Shown here piece after piece: positions 23,053-35,800 of a stretch of DNA of 64,000 nt. Below the pieces are notes generated by a model. That model was given only the letters and a program-made list of their open reading frames with translations. It searched no databases and was not told the origin of the DNA. Origin of the DNA: Sthenelais limicola (lineage: Eukaryota; Annelida; Polychaeta; Phyllodocida; Sigalionidae); assembly GCA_942159475.1 (NCBI GenBank), contig OW804095.1, positions 89,727,740-89,791,739 on the forward strand, given 5' to 3'. How positions within the stretch are numbered: position 1 is the first letter of the stretch; every line of letters begins with the position of its first letter. The position numbers and the translations under genes were made by a program.

Positions 23053-25984
23053 CCTTTTCTTCGGTCAGCGCTTCGATCAGTGGCTTGTCCACATTTCATT
23101 TTTCATACTTTTTCTTCGGGGGCCATCCCCCCACACCACCCTAATGCCACGTTGGCGCTTTTATCAGTAAATTTTAACATTGCACCAAATAAAAAGAAAA
23201 TGCTTCGCCACTTCACAATTAACTCCATACACTTAGGGCATTCTCTTTTCACTTATAAATCTCCAACCTTCCCTTCTGTCATGAACAGACTGAACAAACT
23301 CCTAATTCGGGAGCGCGACCTTTTCTTCGGTCAGCGCTTCGATCAGTGGCTTGTCCACATTTCATTTTTCATACTTTTTCTTCGGGGGCCATCCCCCCAC
23401 ACAACCCTAATGCCACGTTGGCGCTTCTATCAGTAAATTTCAACATGCCACCAAATAAAAAGAAAATGCTTCGCCACTTCACAATTAACTCCATACACTT
23501 AGGGCATACTTTACATTTTTAAACACTTCGCCACATTTACACTTTGTTTCCTGCATGAGACGCTTTGTCCTAATGAACATTTACATGAATACATTCTACA
23601 CTTACATTGCTTCTTGTCACTTATAAATATCCTACTTTCCCTTCTGTCATGAACAGACTGAACAAAGTCCTAATTCGGCAGCGCGACCTTCGCGCTTTGC
23701 CTTAATGTAAGCCAGTCAAAAGTTGAGCGAGTACTGAAAGAGTGCCAGACCAAAATACATAGGAAAGAGGAACAAATGAACCGGCTCCACCACATTCAAC
23801 TCCTTACAATTAGGGCATAGCTTACATTTTTAATTTCACATAATTTTTCTTCTCTCTTATAAATATCCAACCTTCCCTTCTGTCATGAACACAGAGTTCG
23901 GGTGACGGGCCTCCCAGATGGTTGTGATAAGCTTCCAAACCCATGGGCGCTAAATAAGACCTTTTCTTCGGTCAGCCGACTGAACCCCAATTGCGGTTAG
24001 CATATGAACATCCTCGGGCAACACAACCGCCTCCGATCAGTGGCTTGTCCACATTTCATTTTTCATACTTTTTCTTCGGGGGCCATCCCCCCACACCACC
24101 CTAATGCCACGTTGGCCCTTCTATCAGTAAATTTTAACATTGCACCAAATAAAAAGAAAATGCTTCGCCACTTCACAATTAACTCCATACACTTAGGGCA
24201 TTCTCTTTTCACTTATAAATCTCCAACCTTCCCTTCTGTCATGAACAGACTGAACAAACTCCTAATTCGGGAGCGCGACCTTTTCTTCGGTCAGCGCTTC
24301 GATCAGTGGCTTGTCCACATTTCATTTTTCATACTTTTTCTTCGGGGGCCATCCCCCCACACAACCCTAATGCCACGTTGGCGCTTCTATCAGTAAATTT
24401 CAACATTGCACCAAATAAAAAGAAAATGCTTCGCCACTTCACAATTAACTCCATACACTTAGGGCATACTTTACATTTTTAAACACTTCGCCACATTTAC
24501 ACTTTGTTTCCTGCATGAGACGCTTTGTCCTAATGAAGATTTACATGAATACATTCTACACTTACATTGCTTCTTGTCACTTATAAATATCCTACTTTCC
24601 CTTCTGTCATGAACAGACTGAACAAAGTCCTAATTCGGCAGCGCGACCTTCGCGCTTTGCCTTAATGTAAGCCAGTCAAAAGTTGAGCGAGTACTGAAAG
24701 AGTGCCAGACCAAAATACATAGGAAAGAGGAACAAATGAACCGGCTCCACCACATTCAACTCCTTACAATTAGGGCATAGCTTACATTTTTAATTTCACA
24801 TAATTTTTCTTCTCTCTTATAAATATCCAACCTTCCCTTCTGTCATGAACACACTGAACAACTTCCTAATAACTTACATTTTTCATTTCTCATAATTTCT
24901 CTTTTCACTTATAAATGTCCAACCTTCCCTTCTGTCATGAACAGACTGAACAAAGTCCTAATTCGGCAGCGCGACCTTTTCTTCGGTCAGCGCTTCGATC
25001 AGTGGCTTGTCCACATTTCATTTTTCATACTTTTTCTTCGGGGGCCATCCCCCGACACCACCCTAATGCGACGTTGGCGCTTCTATCAGTAAATTTTAAC
25101 ATTGCACCACGTCATATTTTAAAATGAAATTATTTCACATCCTTACGATTTAGTCAACTTATATTAATAGAGAAAATGTACTATAATGCCACAAAATATA
25201 ATATTAGAAATATTATGATAAAGACATGTATATCATAATATCTAAATGTATATACATTTTGCATACAAAATTGATTAGTTGCACCAAATAAAAGGAAAAT
25301 GCATCCCCCCACACCACCCTAATGCGACGTTCGCGCGTGGGTGCTACAATTTCGTAAATTTTATCTAATTGCATAATCCATCTTTCCCATTCTCATTATT
25401 TTGTTTTGTACTTAATTCACATTGATTCATACGCGGATGCCATTTGTGTGATGGCGATCCTTCCTTATGGGAGAGCGAAATAGACACTTATACCAAAATA
25501 TATTAACGACATAATATAGAGATACAACATTATTACTAATTTCGCACTTTTTATCATCAACCTCATTCCCCACACCACCCTGATGCGACGTTGGCGCTTA
25601 TATCAGTAAATTTTAAGATTGCGCCACGGAAAAGGAAAATGCTTCGCCATTTCACATTTAACTACTTACACTTAGGGCATTCTCTTGTCAGTTATAAATC
25701 TCCTACCTTCCCTTCTGTCATGAACAGACTGAACAAACTCCTAATTCGGGAGCGCGACCTTCGCGCTTCCATCAGTGGCTTGTCCACACTCCATTTTTCA
25801 TACTTTTTCTTCGGGGCCATCCCCCCACACCACCCTAATGCGACTCCATACACTTATATTACATACGTCTATGCTACTAAATAAAAAAAAACATCCTATT
25901 TTCCAGTCAGCAACTCGTTAGTCAAGCGTTGACAGAATTTTACTCATAATTTCTGCCACTTACATGGCTGACATTTTTCATTTC

Positions 25985-26197
25985 TCATAATTTTTCTTCG
26001 AGGCCATGCCCCCACACCCCTAATGACTCGCTGCAGGAGTATAGCATGCATTGCAGACCACAAGTCTTGTTCCTGAAAGTCAACTGGCAAGTTGCATCAG
26101 GGACGCGAGCAGTCTTGTCGCCATCACCTTTAGGCTTGACTATTATACTCCGGCGCGTGGGTGCTTCAGTTGTCTTTAGACGGTTGTAGAGTGTCAG
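25985..26197 (-). other. Cys-rich open frame at the array edge
   Basis: An open frame of about 70 codons without an obvious ATG, from the TGA at 26,198 to the TGA at 25,985. It contains IVKPKGDGDKTARVPDATCQ and six cysteines (ATCQLT, NKTCGLQCMLYSC). A possible acceptor TCTAAAG lies at about 26,174. It looks more like true coding sequence than its surroundings and may be another captured exon whose source is outside the window. Family unknown. Confidence 0.3.
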
Positions 26198-26204
26198 TCA
26201 CACC

Positions 26205-26596
26205 GACAGTTACACGTTGTACAATCATTTGTACAACCGCAGACACCGACAGTTACACGTTGTACAATCATTGGTACAACCGTAGACAAGTACGCCTACT
26301 TTGATCTGATCCACCTATACCTGATAAAACTCTATGGTCTTTTTAACGTTAGTCTTCGCTATACAATTTGGAAACAGATATCGTTACAATATGTTCTTCT
26401 CCCAAAACCAAAGTCATAGCACCAATAATATTAATTGATTTCATTATGAGTGTATCAATATAAAATGTAATGTTGCTAAATAAATATTGATAATATATTC
26501 TTAATTAGTGCAACACAGTTAGCAACATAAGGGAGAGAAAGACGCCCAAATCTGTCTCAAATTGCAATAATTATTCAAATCAAATATCAAATTATG
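26205..26596 (-). repeat. Right arm of the ~360-bp inverted repeat
   Basis: Reverse-complement partner of 19,236-19,600. Just inside it the motif CAGTTACACGTTGTACAATCAT is present twice (26,208 and 26,253) but only once in the left arm, a small local duplication. Confidence 0.85.
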
Positions 26597-28853
26597 TTGT
26601 TGCTGTTCTTTTCCATATGTTAGGTCTTTTAATTCATGATATTAATGACTGATGTAAGACTGATTCATTTTATGGTCATTGAACAAGTTTATGGAGCAAC
26701 TATTATTTTCATTAATGTTTGCTCGTATTAATTTATTGTCATAGACAATTATTGCTCACAATAATACATAGTAAACAATTTTTACTAACCAATTATCATT
26801 ATAAGAGGTCTATTTGGTTAATGTCTCACACAAGATAATTATTACTCATTATATCACATATCATATTAATAGACTCTGTGTTGATTTTTCATTTTAAATT
26901 GGTGCTGTATTAGCTTTAACTTGAAGACTAATCTATCCAGAAGTGGTGTTTTGTATTTTATTTTGTTATTCTTGAGATTCGAGTAACTATATCCGATTGG
27001 CGGATGTTTCATGTAACTATACTGATCAACTTGAATAAAAATCTTTATATATATATATAATTTATCCACAATTTTTACTTGTTATTCTGGATATTGTAAT
27101 ATGTATATACGATGGGCCGATATGGAACATCTCTTCGCACACACTCCTGTCCATTTCATTTAACTGTACTCTGATCAACTTGAATAAAAATGTTCATATA
27201 TATATAAATATTCTATTCTCTTTACTTTTCTTTTTCTTTTCTCTTTTCTTTTTTTTTTGGACAAAATGTTATTCACGTTAAAAGACACTATTTATCTCAC
27301 AAAAATATAATTATAATTGTCATCTTCGTCATGCCGTTACCTTTTATATTCAGCGATATTAGATTGAAACATATTGAATTGAATTCTCGTTACCCCAGTT
27401 AGGCTAATTAGAGCGTCACGCCACCTAGTGTTTCAAATATTACGTCATCCAGCGGAGACTATAACATCCGCTCTCTGCACATAATCGACCAAAACAAGAG
27501 GTCAAACTTCTAAAAATCACAGGATTCTAAATCAAATAATGATAATCAAATTAAAAATTCTGTCAAGGATTGACCAGATTCCTCATTCTGGTTGTGTGTA
27601 TAACCGGATGGTTATTTTATTTCATGTTTTCTGACCCTGAAAAGTTTGCTATGTTTGTTGTTATTGTTGTTTGTAACCATACACTTCAGCCGCACCGGAA
27701 GCTCCCGCCTTAGCGCAGGAAGCCTGAGGCTTGTCAAACATGCCCCTGGTGTTAAATTCGCGCCCTATACAGCCTATCAGGAACCGCGAGAATTGAATAT
27801 AATTGAAAAATAATTTATTTCGCTTAAGTTACACATGTACAATATACAAAAATACGTTACCATCCTTCTTATGACCTACAACATTATATTAGCTGTACGT
27901 TAAAAAAAATTTCACTAAGTCATTAAATTAAATGTCCCGTTCGCATCGTGAAAGATGTTGTCCGCGCGCGGCCGGCGGGGCAGTGTGGTGCCGTTCAGCT
28001 CAGGTCATCTGGGTCATAGCACGTTGTCTAGGTCATCGTGCGTCACTCCTGCTGACAGGGCATGATATCCCTTATTTCTACAACGCTCTGAACCAAAGAT
28101 AAGGGGTTCGTTAGGGTTAGATGGCTGGAATTTCATTGAATTTTATGGACTGTTAATGGTGACAGGCGGAACCAGAATGTGCTTCGCCAGCATGACAATT
28201 TACACTTCACACTTTCTTTTTTGGGCTAGTCACATCCTTTGAGTTGGTGTATTGTTTCAGCTCATGATGGTGAACACATATGTCTAGGGTCATAGTTCCC
28301 ATGCCCCTGATGTTTAAAACACATTTTTTTTTATGGGTGGGTGAAGCTGACCAGCATCTTGGGTTATGGGAAAGTTAATTCCATTCTTACTAGGATGAGA
28401 TCACTTTTTGACTATTTCTCACCATTCTTTGTGGACAAAAGTGTTTTGACAAATGTGTCCACGATAACCGCCTTACACTATACTACATTTGATATATTAT
28501 ATTCATCAATAGACCGAATAAAATAAATTTGTCTCTGCTGTGACTGAAATAAAAAATTTCTTTCTTTTGGCTCGTACATAGCTTAAATTCATTCCTAAAA
28601 GAGCGCCCAACGCGCCGTCTATCATTTTCTTAAAAAGAACTGTCTCAACAATTAATTTAATTATATTAACTTATCCGATACACCCGAGTTCCCTAACACA
28701 ACCTCCACCACGCTACCTCAACGACCCATTGGACGACTCGGCAACACTAGACACACAGAGACAACCCAACCTACACTACCAATACACTGACACCACCCAA
28801 ACAATAGAACAACTACCAATCATTTTGCTCAAACAACCGAAAACAAACGAAAA
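26597..28853. other. Non-coding stretch between array and central genes
   Basis: AT-rich, with (TA)n at 27,045-27,060 and duplicated phrases (TGATCAACTTGAATAAAAAT at 27,025 and 27,175). A GC-richer patch at about 27,690-28,110 (GCCGGCGGGGCAGTGTGG) has a short minus-strand frame with no domain. No gene is supported. Confidence 0.45.
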
Positions 28854-29849
28854 ATGGAAAACAACTGCATAATTTTAAAAGCGAAATCTGTGCATCATAT
28901 GCATTTGAAATGGATGTGCCAGCATCACCGACTCCATCTCACCCATCTTGATGATAGTAAGCAAATTCTTTTTCATATGCATGATATTATTCATTATTCA
29001 TGTGCTGCAATATCATTTCTTATGTTATTAGACAATTGGCCATGCCTACTACATAACACACACGCCACATGCAAAAGTAAATTATGTCCAAATCGCTGTT
29101 CGATATTTTTGCTTTTTATCGATAATATTATCAATGTTCTTTCAAACATTCTTTCAATGTATACCTTTTATGCTACTTCATTATTTTCTTTGAGTGAGAC
29201 GCGCCCGGGAGCAAACCGTTATAATATGTTATTCCTCCTGCTTTATTATGCATATTTTAAGCACGATCACGGCATTTGCACTCATTTGATATTAAATGTT
29301 CTCATCCGTTTGTGTAAACAAATGGGCTCCACCTATTAAATTCGTTTAAGCATTCTTATATCGGCTACCCCTATTATGTGCGATTAACATTTATCATCAC
29401 TCTCTTATTGCACTCATAAATAAAATATATCTCCTTTATCCTATGTTTCATACATGCACGAATTATGCTTAGCCAACTTGTCATTTCTGCATTAAGTCTG
29501 ATATTTGAATCCAACGCGAACCTATAACTATTACATACACAATGGTTAAATTTTAATCCGCGCGAATATAAAGACATTTACACTTGTCGTTATGACATAT
29601 TGCCAACGATTGATTAACTTTTTGTATCACATAGTTACTTTTTAGATATTATTTACTTTCATTTATTTATACATCCATAATAAATAGCTTATTACGTACA
29701 ATATAATCGCGTTACTAAATCACTCATAATATTATTTCAGTTCCCTTCCAAAGAGGCAGTCGCGATCCGATGCAACTATTACTGTGTCTCCTGTTGTTCA
29801 TCCTGCTGCTCCTTCACATATTTGTGGCATATTTTATTGTACAGTGAAC
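28854..29849 (+). CDS. Possible small membrane protein, 2 exons
   Basis: The frame from ATG 28,854 (MENNCIILKAKSVHH) can be spliced at a GTAAGC donor near 28,957 to the acceptor TATTATTTCAG at about 29,750. Joined in phase 1 it reads into MQLLLCLLLFILLLLHIF and ends at a TGA, giving a single clear transmembrane helix; AATAAATAG follows. A C/A-rich leader precedes the ATG. The second exon is also open in another frame (SLPKRQSRSDATITVSPVV), so the assignment is uncertain. Alternatively the unspliced frame 28,854-29,339 (161 codons) is used. Confidence 0.28.
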
Positions 29850-30160
29850 CAATACGTGTGTAATAAATAGAACTTAATTGTCAACCAATTGTGTCAACCA
29901 ATTCTTATTTATATTATTTACATTTCTTTACATCGCGATGTCCACTAAATACACCCTAAAAATAAACCCATAAATAAATATGATTCTATCCACAATAGAA
30001 TATACTCTCGTCTATTCAATATTATATTAGATAATATGATATTATCTATAAACGTCCATTACTTTATAATTTTGCCATTTTTATATATAAAAATCAATAA
30101 TATCGATGAGACACTTTTTGTTCAATATTAATTCATAAAATCATAATTAATGCATATCAG

Positions 30161-30442
30161 ATGTGTTATCATAAACAAAGACAAGCAATTACCGAAGTAG
30201 CAATGTTAGGGAAACCGGCACCTGACCAGGTGAGGACAGTTTTGGATTTTGATGAAGTACCAGAGGAAGAAAACTGTTATGAGGAACCTGTAAATATTGG
30301 TGTACGCAGAGAAGGGGATGTTCCAGAGCCCCAGGGCCAATTACATGGACCGGAGCAACAAGAGCAGGAAGGCGCTGGCAGGATACCAATGATAGAGGAA
30401 CTCTTATACGACTTACTACTCTCAGACAATATCCTATCATAA
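30161..30442 (+). CDS. Acidic protein or terminal exon, 93 codons
   Basis: An open frame directly after a good acceptor (TGCATATCAG), starting MCYHKQRQAITEV. It is acidic (DFDEVPEEENCYEEP), Gln/Pro-rich in the middle (PEPQGQLHGPEQQEQ) and ends IEELLYDLLLSDNILS. The amphipathic acidic end resembles a transactivation-type tail, but no domain is recognised. GC content and composition look coding. It may stand alone or be the last exon of a gene upstream. Confidence 0.42.
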   Translation: MCYHKQRQAITEVAMLGKPAPDQVRTVLDFDEVPEEENCYEEPVNIGVRREGDVPEPQGQLHGPEQQEQEGAGRIPMIEELLYDLLLSDNILS

Positions 30443-32700
30443 GCGATAACCAAAATGATAAGTCCCATTACCATTATTTTTCAATTGAGCTTTATAGCGC
30501 TTATCATTGATTATCATCTATAGTCCAATTTCCCTATATTAGTTACTACTTAGTGACATAACTCCTGCGAACGAACATTATTTCAAAAAATGAAAAATAT
30601 AATTGTGTCCATACTGGAGCAGTCGATCGAGTCAGAAGATGGGGTCGTGTGGCTATTATTTTTCCTCTTTGGGCCGTCTTGCCCCCCCCCCACCCCACCC
30701 CAACCACCCCCGCCTCCGAAATCGACAAAGATTAAGACACGCTGCAGCATAATAGATATATTGTCAGATCGAACTTAATCTATTTTTAAAAATGACTTTA
30801 ACTAACTTTTTATACCTATAGGGCTTTAAAATAGTTTAAATAGAAAAGTGTGAGTGATACAGCACTCATATTTTGGCATTATATAGTGAATGTGTTGAAA
30901 TAGGTAATAATTAGTCTCTTTTTACATTTAATTTCGTCTAACTATCGTCATTAATTATCATTTAGCTATGTATATGCCAAGGAGAAGCTAATCGAAGAGC
31001 AAAAGAAGCACAATAAACACCACAAAAACACACATTACTGCGAGTCATTCAGAATTTTATATTTTATTTGACAATCACAATGACTTTATATTTTATAATA
31101 CTTATTCCTAACACATAATGACAGTAATCATCACAATTGACGAAAGAAAAAAGTTTGTTCTTTTAAATAATTTAACATGCCGACGGCCTACTTTGAGAGC
31201 GCCATGACATTCGTTTGATCCTTCCTGTTGCTAAGGAACCAAAATAACCATTCATACGACTATGCATATACGACATATGTGATATATTTTCATAAAATGT
31301 ACAATTGGCAGCTGTACACATTTAGTACATTATTAAATTCAGAAGCATTTGACTAATAAATATTACTAAGGGAAGAAAGATGGTAATTCCTCATCCAAAA
31401 AATGAAATGTTTATGAATTTTTATCTCTATAGCATGACACTTCTATCGAACAACCTACATGTAACAAGTCACACCTTTCAGTCCAACAAAATTTTAACAT
31501 TTATTTATAACAAATTTATCCCTCTTAATTGGACAAATACATTATTAAATCTAACACTTACAAATTGATTGACATTATTATCACATACTAGTCATGTCCT
31601 CTATTTTATATTATACCGCCATACTATACAGTCCTATTATATTGTCATAAAAGTTAATGTTTAAAAGACGTTGACTTTAATCCCCGTCTAAATACATACG
31701 TAAATAATACATTTATAAATATTGAGATATCGATGTGTGGACATATTGGGTTGGATTGTGGGGTGATCTTATTTTTAAAATATTACCCATTTACTACTCT
31801 ACTATACGATATAACATTGCTCAAAGACGAAATTTACGAATCATTATTTATTCCAACGCTGTCATTATACATTGTACGAAAAATACCGTAATTACCACGA
31901 AACATATGTTAATATAACAGACAGTGATGTAAAAGTCTTAAAATAAAATACAACCTAAATATTAGCTAAGTACCTCTCTATACAAATTGTGAGACTCACC
32001 CTAAATGATCGATCAATTATTATGTAAATCAAGGTATATGTTTGGGGTTTTTTTTGTTTTTTTTTTAAGTTTTTATTGAATCTATTAACAAATAGCCTTT
32101 TTCTCTCACGCGGTCGATCACATGATATTACATCTTACCCTCTACTCATGTTGCGTTTATTTTTGGAATATAATTTTAATTTGCTGCGCGAGATCGATTA
32201 TTTTATCTTCCGATTGTTCAAACGTTCATCTTAATGCGGCCGCATAGAATCGTTTTCGTGTGTAATTTTTTTTTTTCAATTCAGACCGCCACGAAAATGT
32301 GATACCCATAAAAAGGAAAGGCACATTTAATTCAGGTGACATGTGAAATAATCATGTTTGTTCAGATATTTATGAATTGAAACAAGTTATGTAGCACACA
32401 GTTTAGCAATACATTTTACTCGTTCACACTGTTATAATGTCAGAGTGGACTTTTCTCCATGAATTAGCATTTTCTTTCAATAAATTAGACATTTTTTTCT
32501 TCTCGATTTAAGTTCATACATTTGTTTATAAATATTTTAATCAATTATTAATTCAGTCATTCATTCATTCAAATTAACAATATTCATTTGACCTATGTAC
32601 AATTTTATATTTGCCCAATGTTACTCTTCTCTCTAATTTACGAGAAATGATCATTATGATGAATTAATTGACTAAATATCGATCGTCTTTATTAAACGCT
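30443..32700. other. Intergenic, no gene seen
   Basis: AT-rich. Contains a C-run at 30,681-30,690, a near-palindromic pair GATAAG/CTTATC around 30,460-30,520, and T runs near 32,050 and 32,270. Small open frames have no support. Confidence 0.5.
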
Positions 32701-32895
32701 TGTTGCGCCGTCTGGTGACGTCTTACCTGATACTGCCCATATGGCGAGCTGACCTCGATGACCATGCACAACGACCGAGTGAGTCAGTCCAAACCACACA
32801 CTCATCTGCTTTGGACCTGCTCTACAATCTCCACTCATACTCTTAATACCCATTTCTACTATCTACCATCTAATTATTAACATTACCGTACAACG

Positions 32896-35800
32896 ATGGC
32901 CACGTAAGTACTCTACTTTTCACACGATCTTTTTATTTGTCTTTAAGACAAATATTTTGCTATGTCTTTAATAATGACTCTCTCATATCGTCCTATTAAC
33001 ATGCGGAAAAAATTACACCACGCTTCCTCTAGAATGGCTCTGCACTTTCTCAAAGCCTAAAATTATGTCTTATTTTGTTTTGTACACGTCAATTTATCAG
33101 CACATTATCAAAATAAAGCAAATGTTTATGAATTAAGTAAATTATGCCACTCCTCATCTGAATTGTGCGACGCTATGGAGGAAATGTTAGTCTACTTAGT
33201 GGCTTTTATATCCTAATGATATGTCTACGCCTAAATTGGACAAGCATAGCAAACATAGCGAAATATTTAAATTGCCCTAATAACACCTCAAATAGTCGAA
33301 CTTTAAGAGAGAACATTTTGAGCGACATATTATTATTATGTACGTATGCAATTGCAATCCAATTACAAAATTACATATTCCAGCCAAACCAAAAAGAAGA
33401 TGAAAGTGCGCCGCAATCCTTGCACGCCGGAGCAGCGGCAGCACTTTGTCGATGCTATTGCAAACGGCTTGAGGGGGACCGGGAAACAGTTCTGGCCCCA
33501 ACTCGAAGCTCTCGTAGACAAAACAGGGCTGGAGTGGACATTTGTCGTGGTATGCATGATAACAGATTCAACTTCAACCGACCCCTTTATTGCAGTAGCA
33601 CAATTGCACGCTAATTTCGTCTTAGCCAATATCTGTACATATGACTTTTATAAAGAAAAAAAAAGGACATATACCTAATCAGACTCCACTATTATATTAT
33701 TCATAATACACTCAATTTGCACTCAAATTATGTTGTCGTTACAGAAAAAAGTCAAGAACATGCTGCCGGACTTAATTGGCGCGCAAGAGAAGTCCACAAA
33801 GAGCAAGAAATCCCAGTTTAGAGAGAAGGAGACGTCACGCTTCAACGGCTACAACTTATTCACGAGGGAACAAGCTACTAGCAGTGGGTGCACTTTTCAT
33901 TAAAAAAGACATACCATATAAGCTATAACATCAACTAATAGCGTTCATTTCAATACTATCTTGCGATCTAATTAACGCCTTTATATCACTCATATTTCTT
34001 AATAGTCGCTGTGATTCTGATAAGACCCTTTTTTATGTGCAAATGGTCCACTTGGGCTTAACACTTGTGCGGAGTTGCTGGGTTTTTTTTATTGTGATTG
34101 GGGTCTTTTTTGTCCTTAGTAAATATGATATAGGTAAATAAGAGCCTTTTTTTATGTGCAAATCGTCAAGTTGGGCTTAACACTTGTGCGAACTTGCTTT
34201 ATTTTTCAATGGTGATTGGGTTGTCAATATGATATAGGTAAACGAATCGAAGCATATCGCCATATCGATACATATGCAATGCTTAGACGAAAAATGTCCA
34301 ACTTTTTCTTTCGAGTGACATTTATTTCTATTCATACAGGTTCCTCCCAAGGCAACACTCGCCTGTCTAGTTTCGGCACGCAGTGGCGCTCGCTGACAGA
34401 CGAGGAACGCGAAATGTACGGGCAAAAGGCGAAAGAAGAGCGTGAAGAGTGCCCAAGCAAACTCTCTCCCGCCCAAAAAGAAAAAAAAGTTAGGCAAATC
34501 GGCCAAAAAATGGATTTTTTGGTAAGTCTCCTTTGCATACGTAATTTCGTTCCAATACCGCAGGGCGTGGAAGTGATCCATTCTAAATTATTCTTCATGC
34601 TTTTTTCAAATGATCTATCCGATCCCCTTATATAATCATGACTCAAAAGCCCGTGAGTATTATAGGGAAATGGGGAACCATCCCATAACCGATAAGCGCT
34701 ATACACACCGCTATTCGTCGCAACTCACTCCTCAACACACCCTCTCTCTCTCTCTCCACCGCACCCTCTTTCTCAACCCCACCCTCTCTCACCAGCCTCT
34801 CCTCTCCACACCGCCACCACCCCCTCTCTCTCTCTCCCCCACCCATATCCCCCTACCAACACTATTCTCACCGCGTCTAGCGCCGGAAAATTAGCAACCT
34901 GTCAATCAAAACGTTCATTATTATTTTATTAGTGCATTTCATTTAGAGACATTATTGATAAATTTATTATAAATTATATTATTGTTGAATTATGTCGACT
35001 TTTTACTGTTCATATTAAAGGTGGATCTTCTTGATCGGCTGGACCAGAAGGCGTTGTTTGTGGGGATCCTTAATGGAGCAAACCATGCCATCGGCACAAG
35101 ACACGCGGTCGATACTTGGAACGAGTATCGGACCGCACTTATGGCGTCGTTGCATGGCCGCAGTGATGAGGCCCCGTCCCCACAACCAACGCTGGACCAG
35201 CTGCGCCAGCGCGTGCAGGAGCGCATCAAAGAGGCTTATGGTATGGCAACACGTCATATTTTAAAATTAAATTATTTCACATCATTACGATTTAGTCAAC
35301 TTATATTAATAGAGAAAATGTACTATAATGCCACAAAATATAATATTAGAAATATTATGATAAAGACATGTATATCATAATATCTAAATGTATATACATT
35401 TTGCATACAAAATTGATTAGTTATGAATTAAATACTTCTCAATTAATATATCAATTTCATTTAACTGTTGTACTCTCATTAAAGGCAAATTTCTGGGGAG
35501 ACGTGTCAAAGTGTTCCCATACACGAAAATGAACGCGGGCAAACTCAGAGTTCGGGTGACGGGCCTCCCAGATGGTTGTGATAAGCTTCCAAACCCATGG
35601 GCGCTAAATAAGGATGCTGCAATCGCAATGGCTGATGCAGAGATCGTATTTGTGCACCGTGCGTAAATATATCAGTATATTATATTATTAAATAGCGCCT
35701 GTAACTAGCTCATCTCATAAAAAAAAAACGAAGATAATATCAAAAAAAGACATAGACCAATATTAATTTCTTATTTCGTCATTTATGGATGTGGTGGGGT

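Larger units (their letters stand above)
20379..25740 (+). promoter_or_regulatory. About 15 copies of a TATA-leader-ATG module
   Basis: The phrase CTTATAAATATCCAACC, then TTCCCTTCTGTC, then ATGAACAGACTGAACAA recurs near 20,379, 20,917, 21,462, 22,007, 22,163, 22,401, 22,490, 23,252, 23,619, 23,860, 24,212, 24,579, 24,820, 24,909 and 25,693. TATAAAT lies about 25 nt before the ATG. Several copies continue into short open frames such as MNRLNKLLIRERDL followed by a hydrophobic HISFFILFL stretch (51 aa). It may be a repeated core promoter plus first codons of a gene related to the coiled-coil proteins, or simply a repeat unit. No full gene starting this way is found in the window. Confidence 0.5.
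22031..25880. repeat. Mosaic array of gene fragments and leader modules
   Basis: Higher-order repeats: about 22,150-22,870 recurs at 24,565-25,285 (offset ~2,417), and 23,070-23,880 recurs at about 24,035-24,840 (offset ~960). Building blocks are (a) the TATA-leader-ATG module, (b) a block starting CTTCGATCAGTGGCTTGTCC, (c) a piece of exon 1 of the 128-aa gene, (d) an intron-exon piece of the HMG/chromodomain gene, and (e) the 5' flank of the 128-aa gene (TAAATTTTAAGATTGCGCCA, also 54,573). The blocks are joined in different orders, so the array grew by repeated rearrangement, not simple unequal crossing-over. Confidence 0.9.

Noticed and set aside
28854..29339. Unspliced 161-codon frame as a single gene
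   Set aside because: Composition after codon ~35 is unlike coding sequence (His/Leu/Ile mix, AT-rich); the spliced alternative is listed instead, at low confidence.
33363..33629. Minus-strand frames opposite the HMG/chromodomain gene exons (also 34,177-34,706 and 34,990-35,257)
   Set aside because: Shadows of the + strand exons, which are joined by consistent splice sites and contain recognisable domains.
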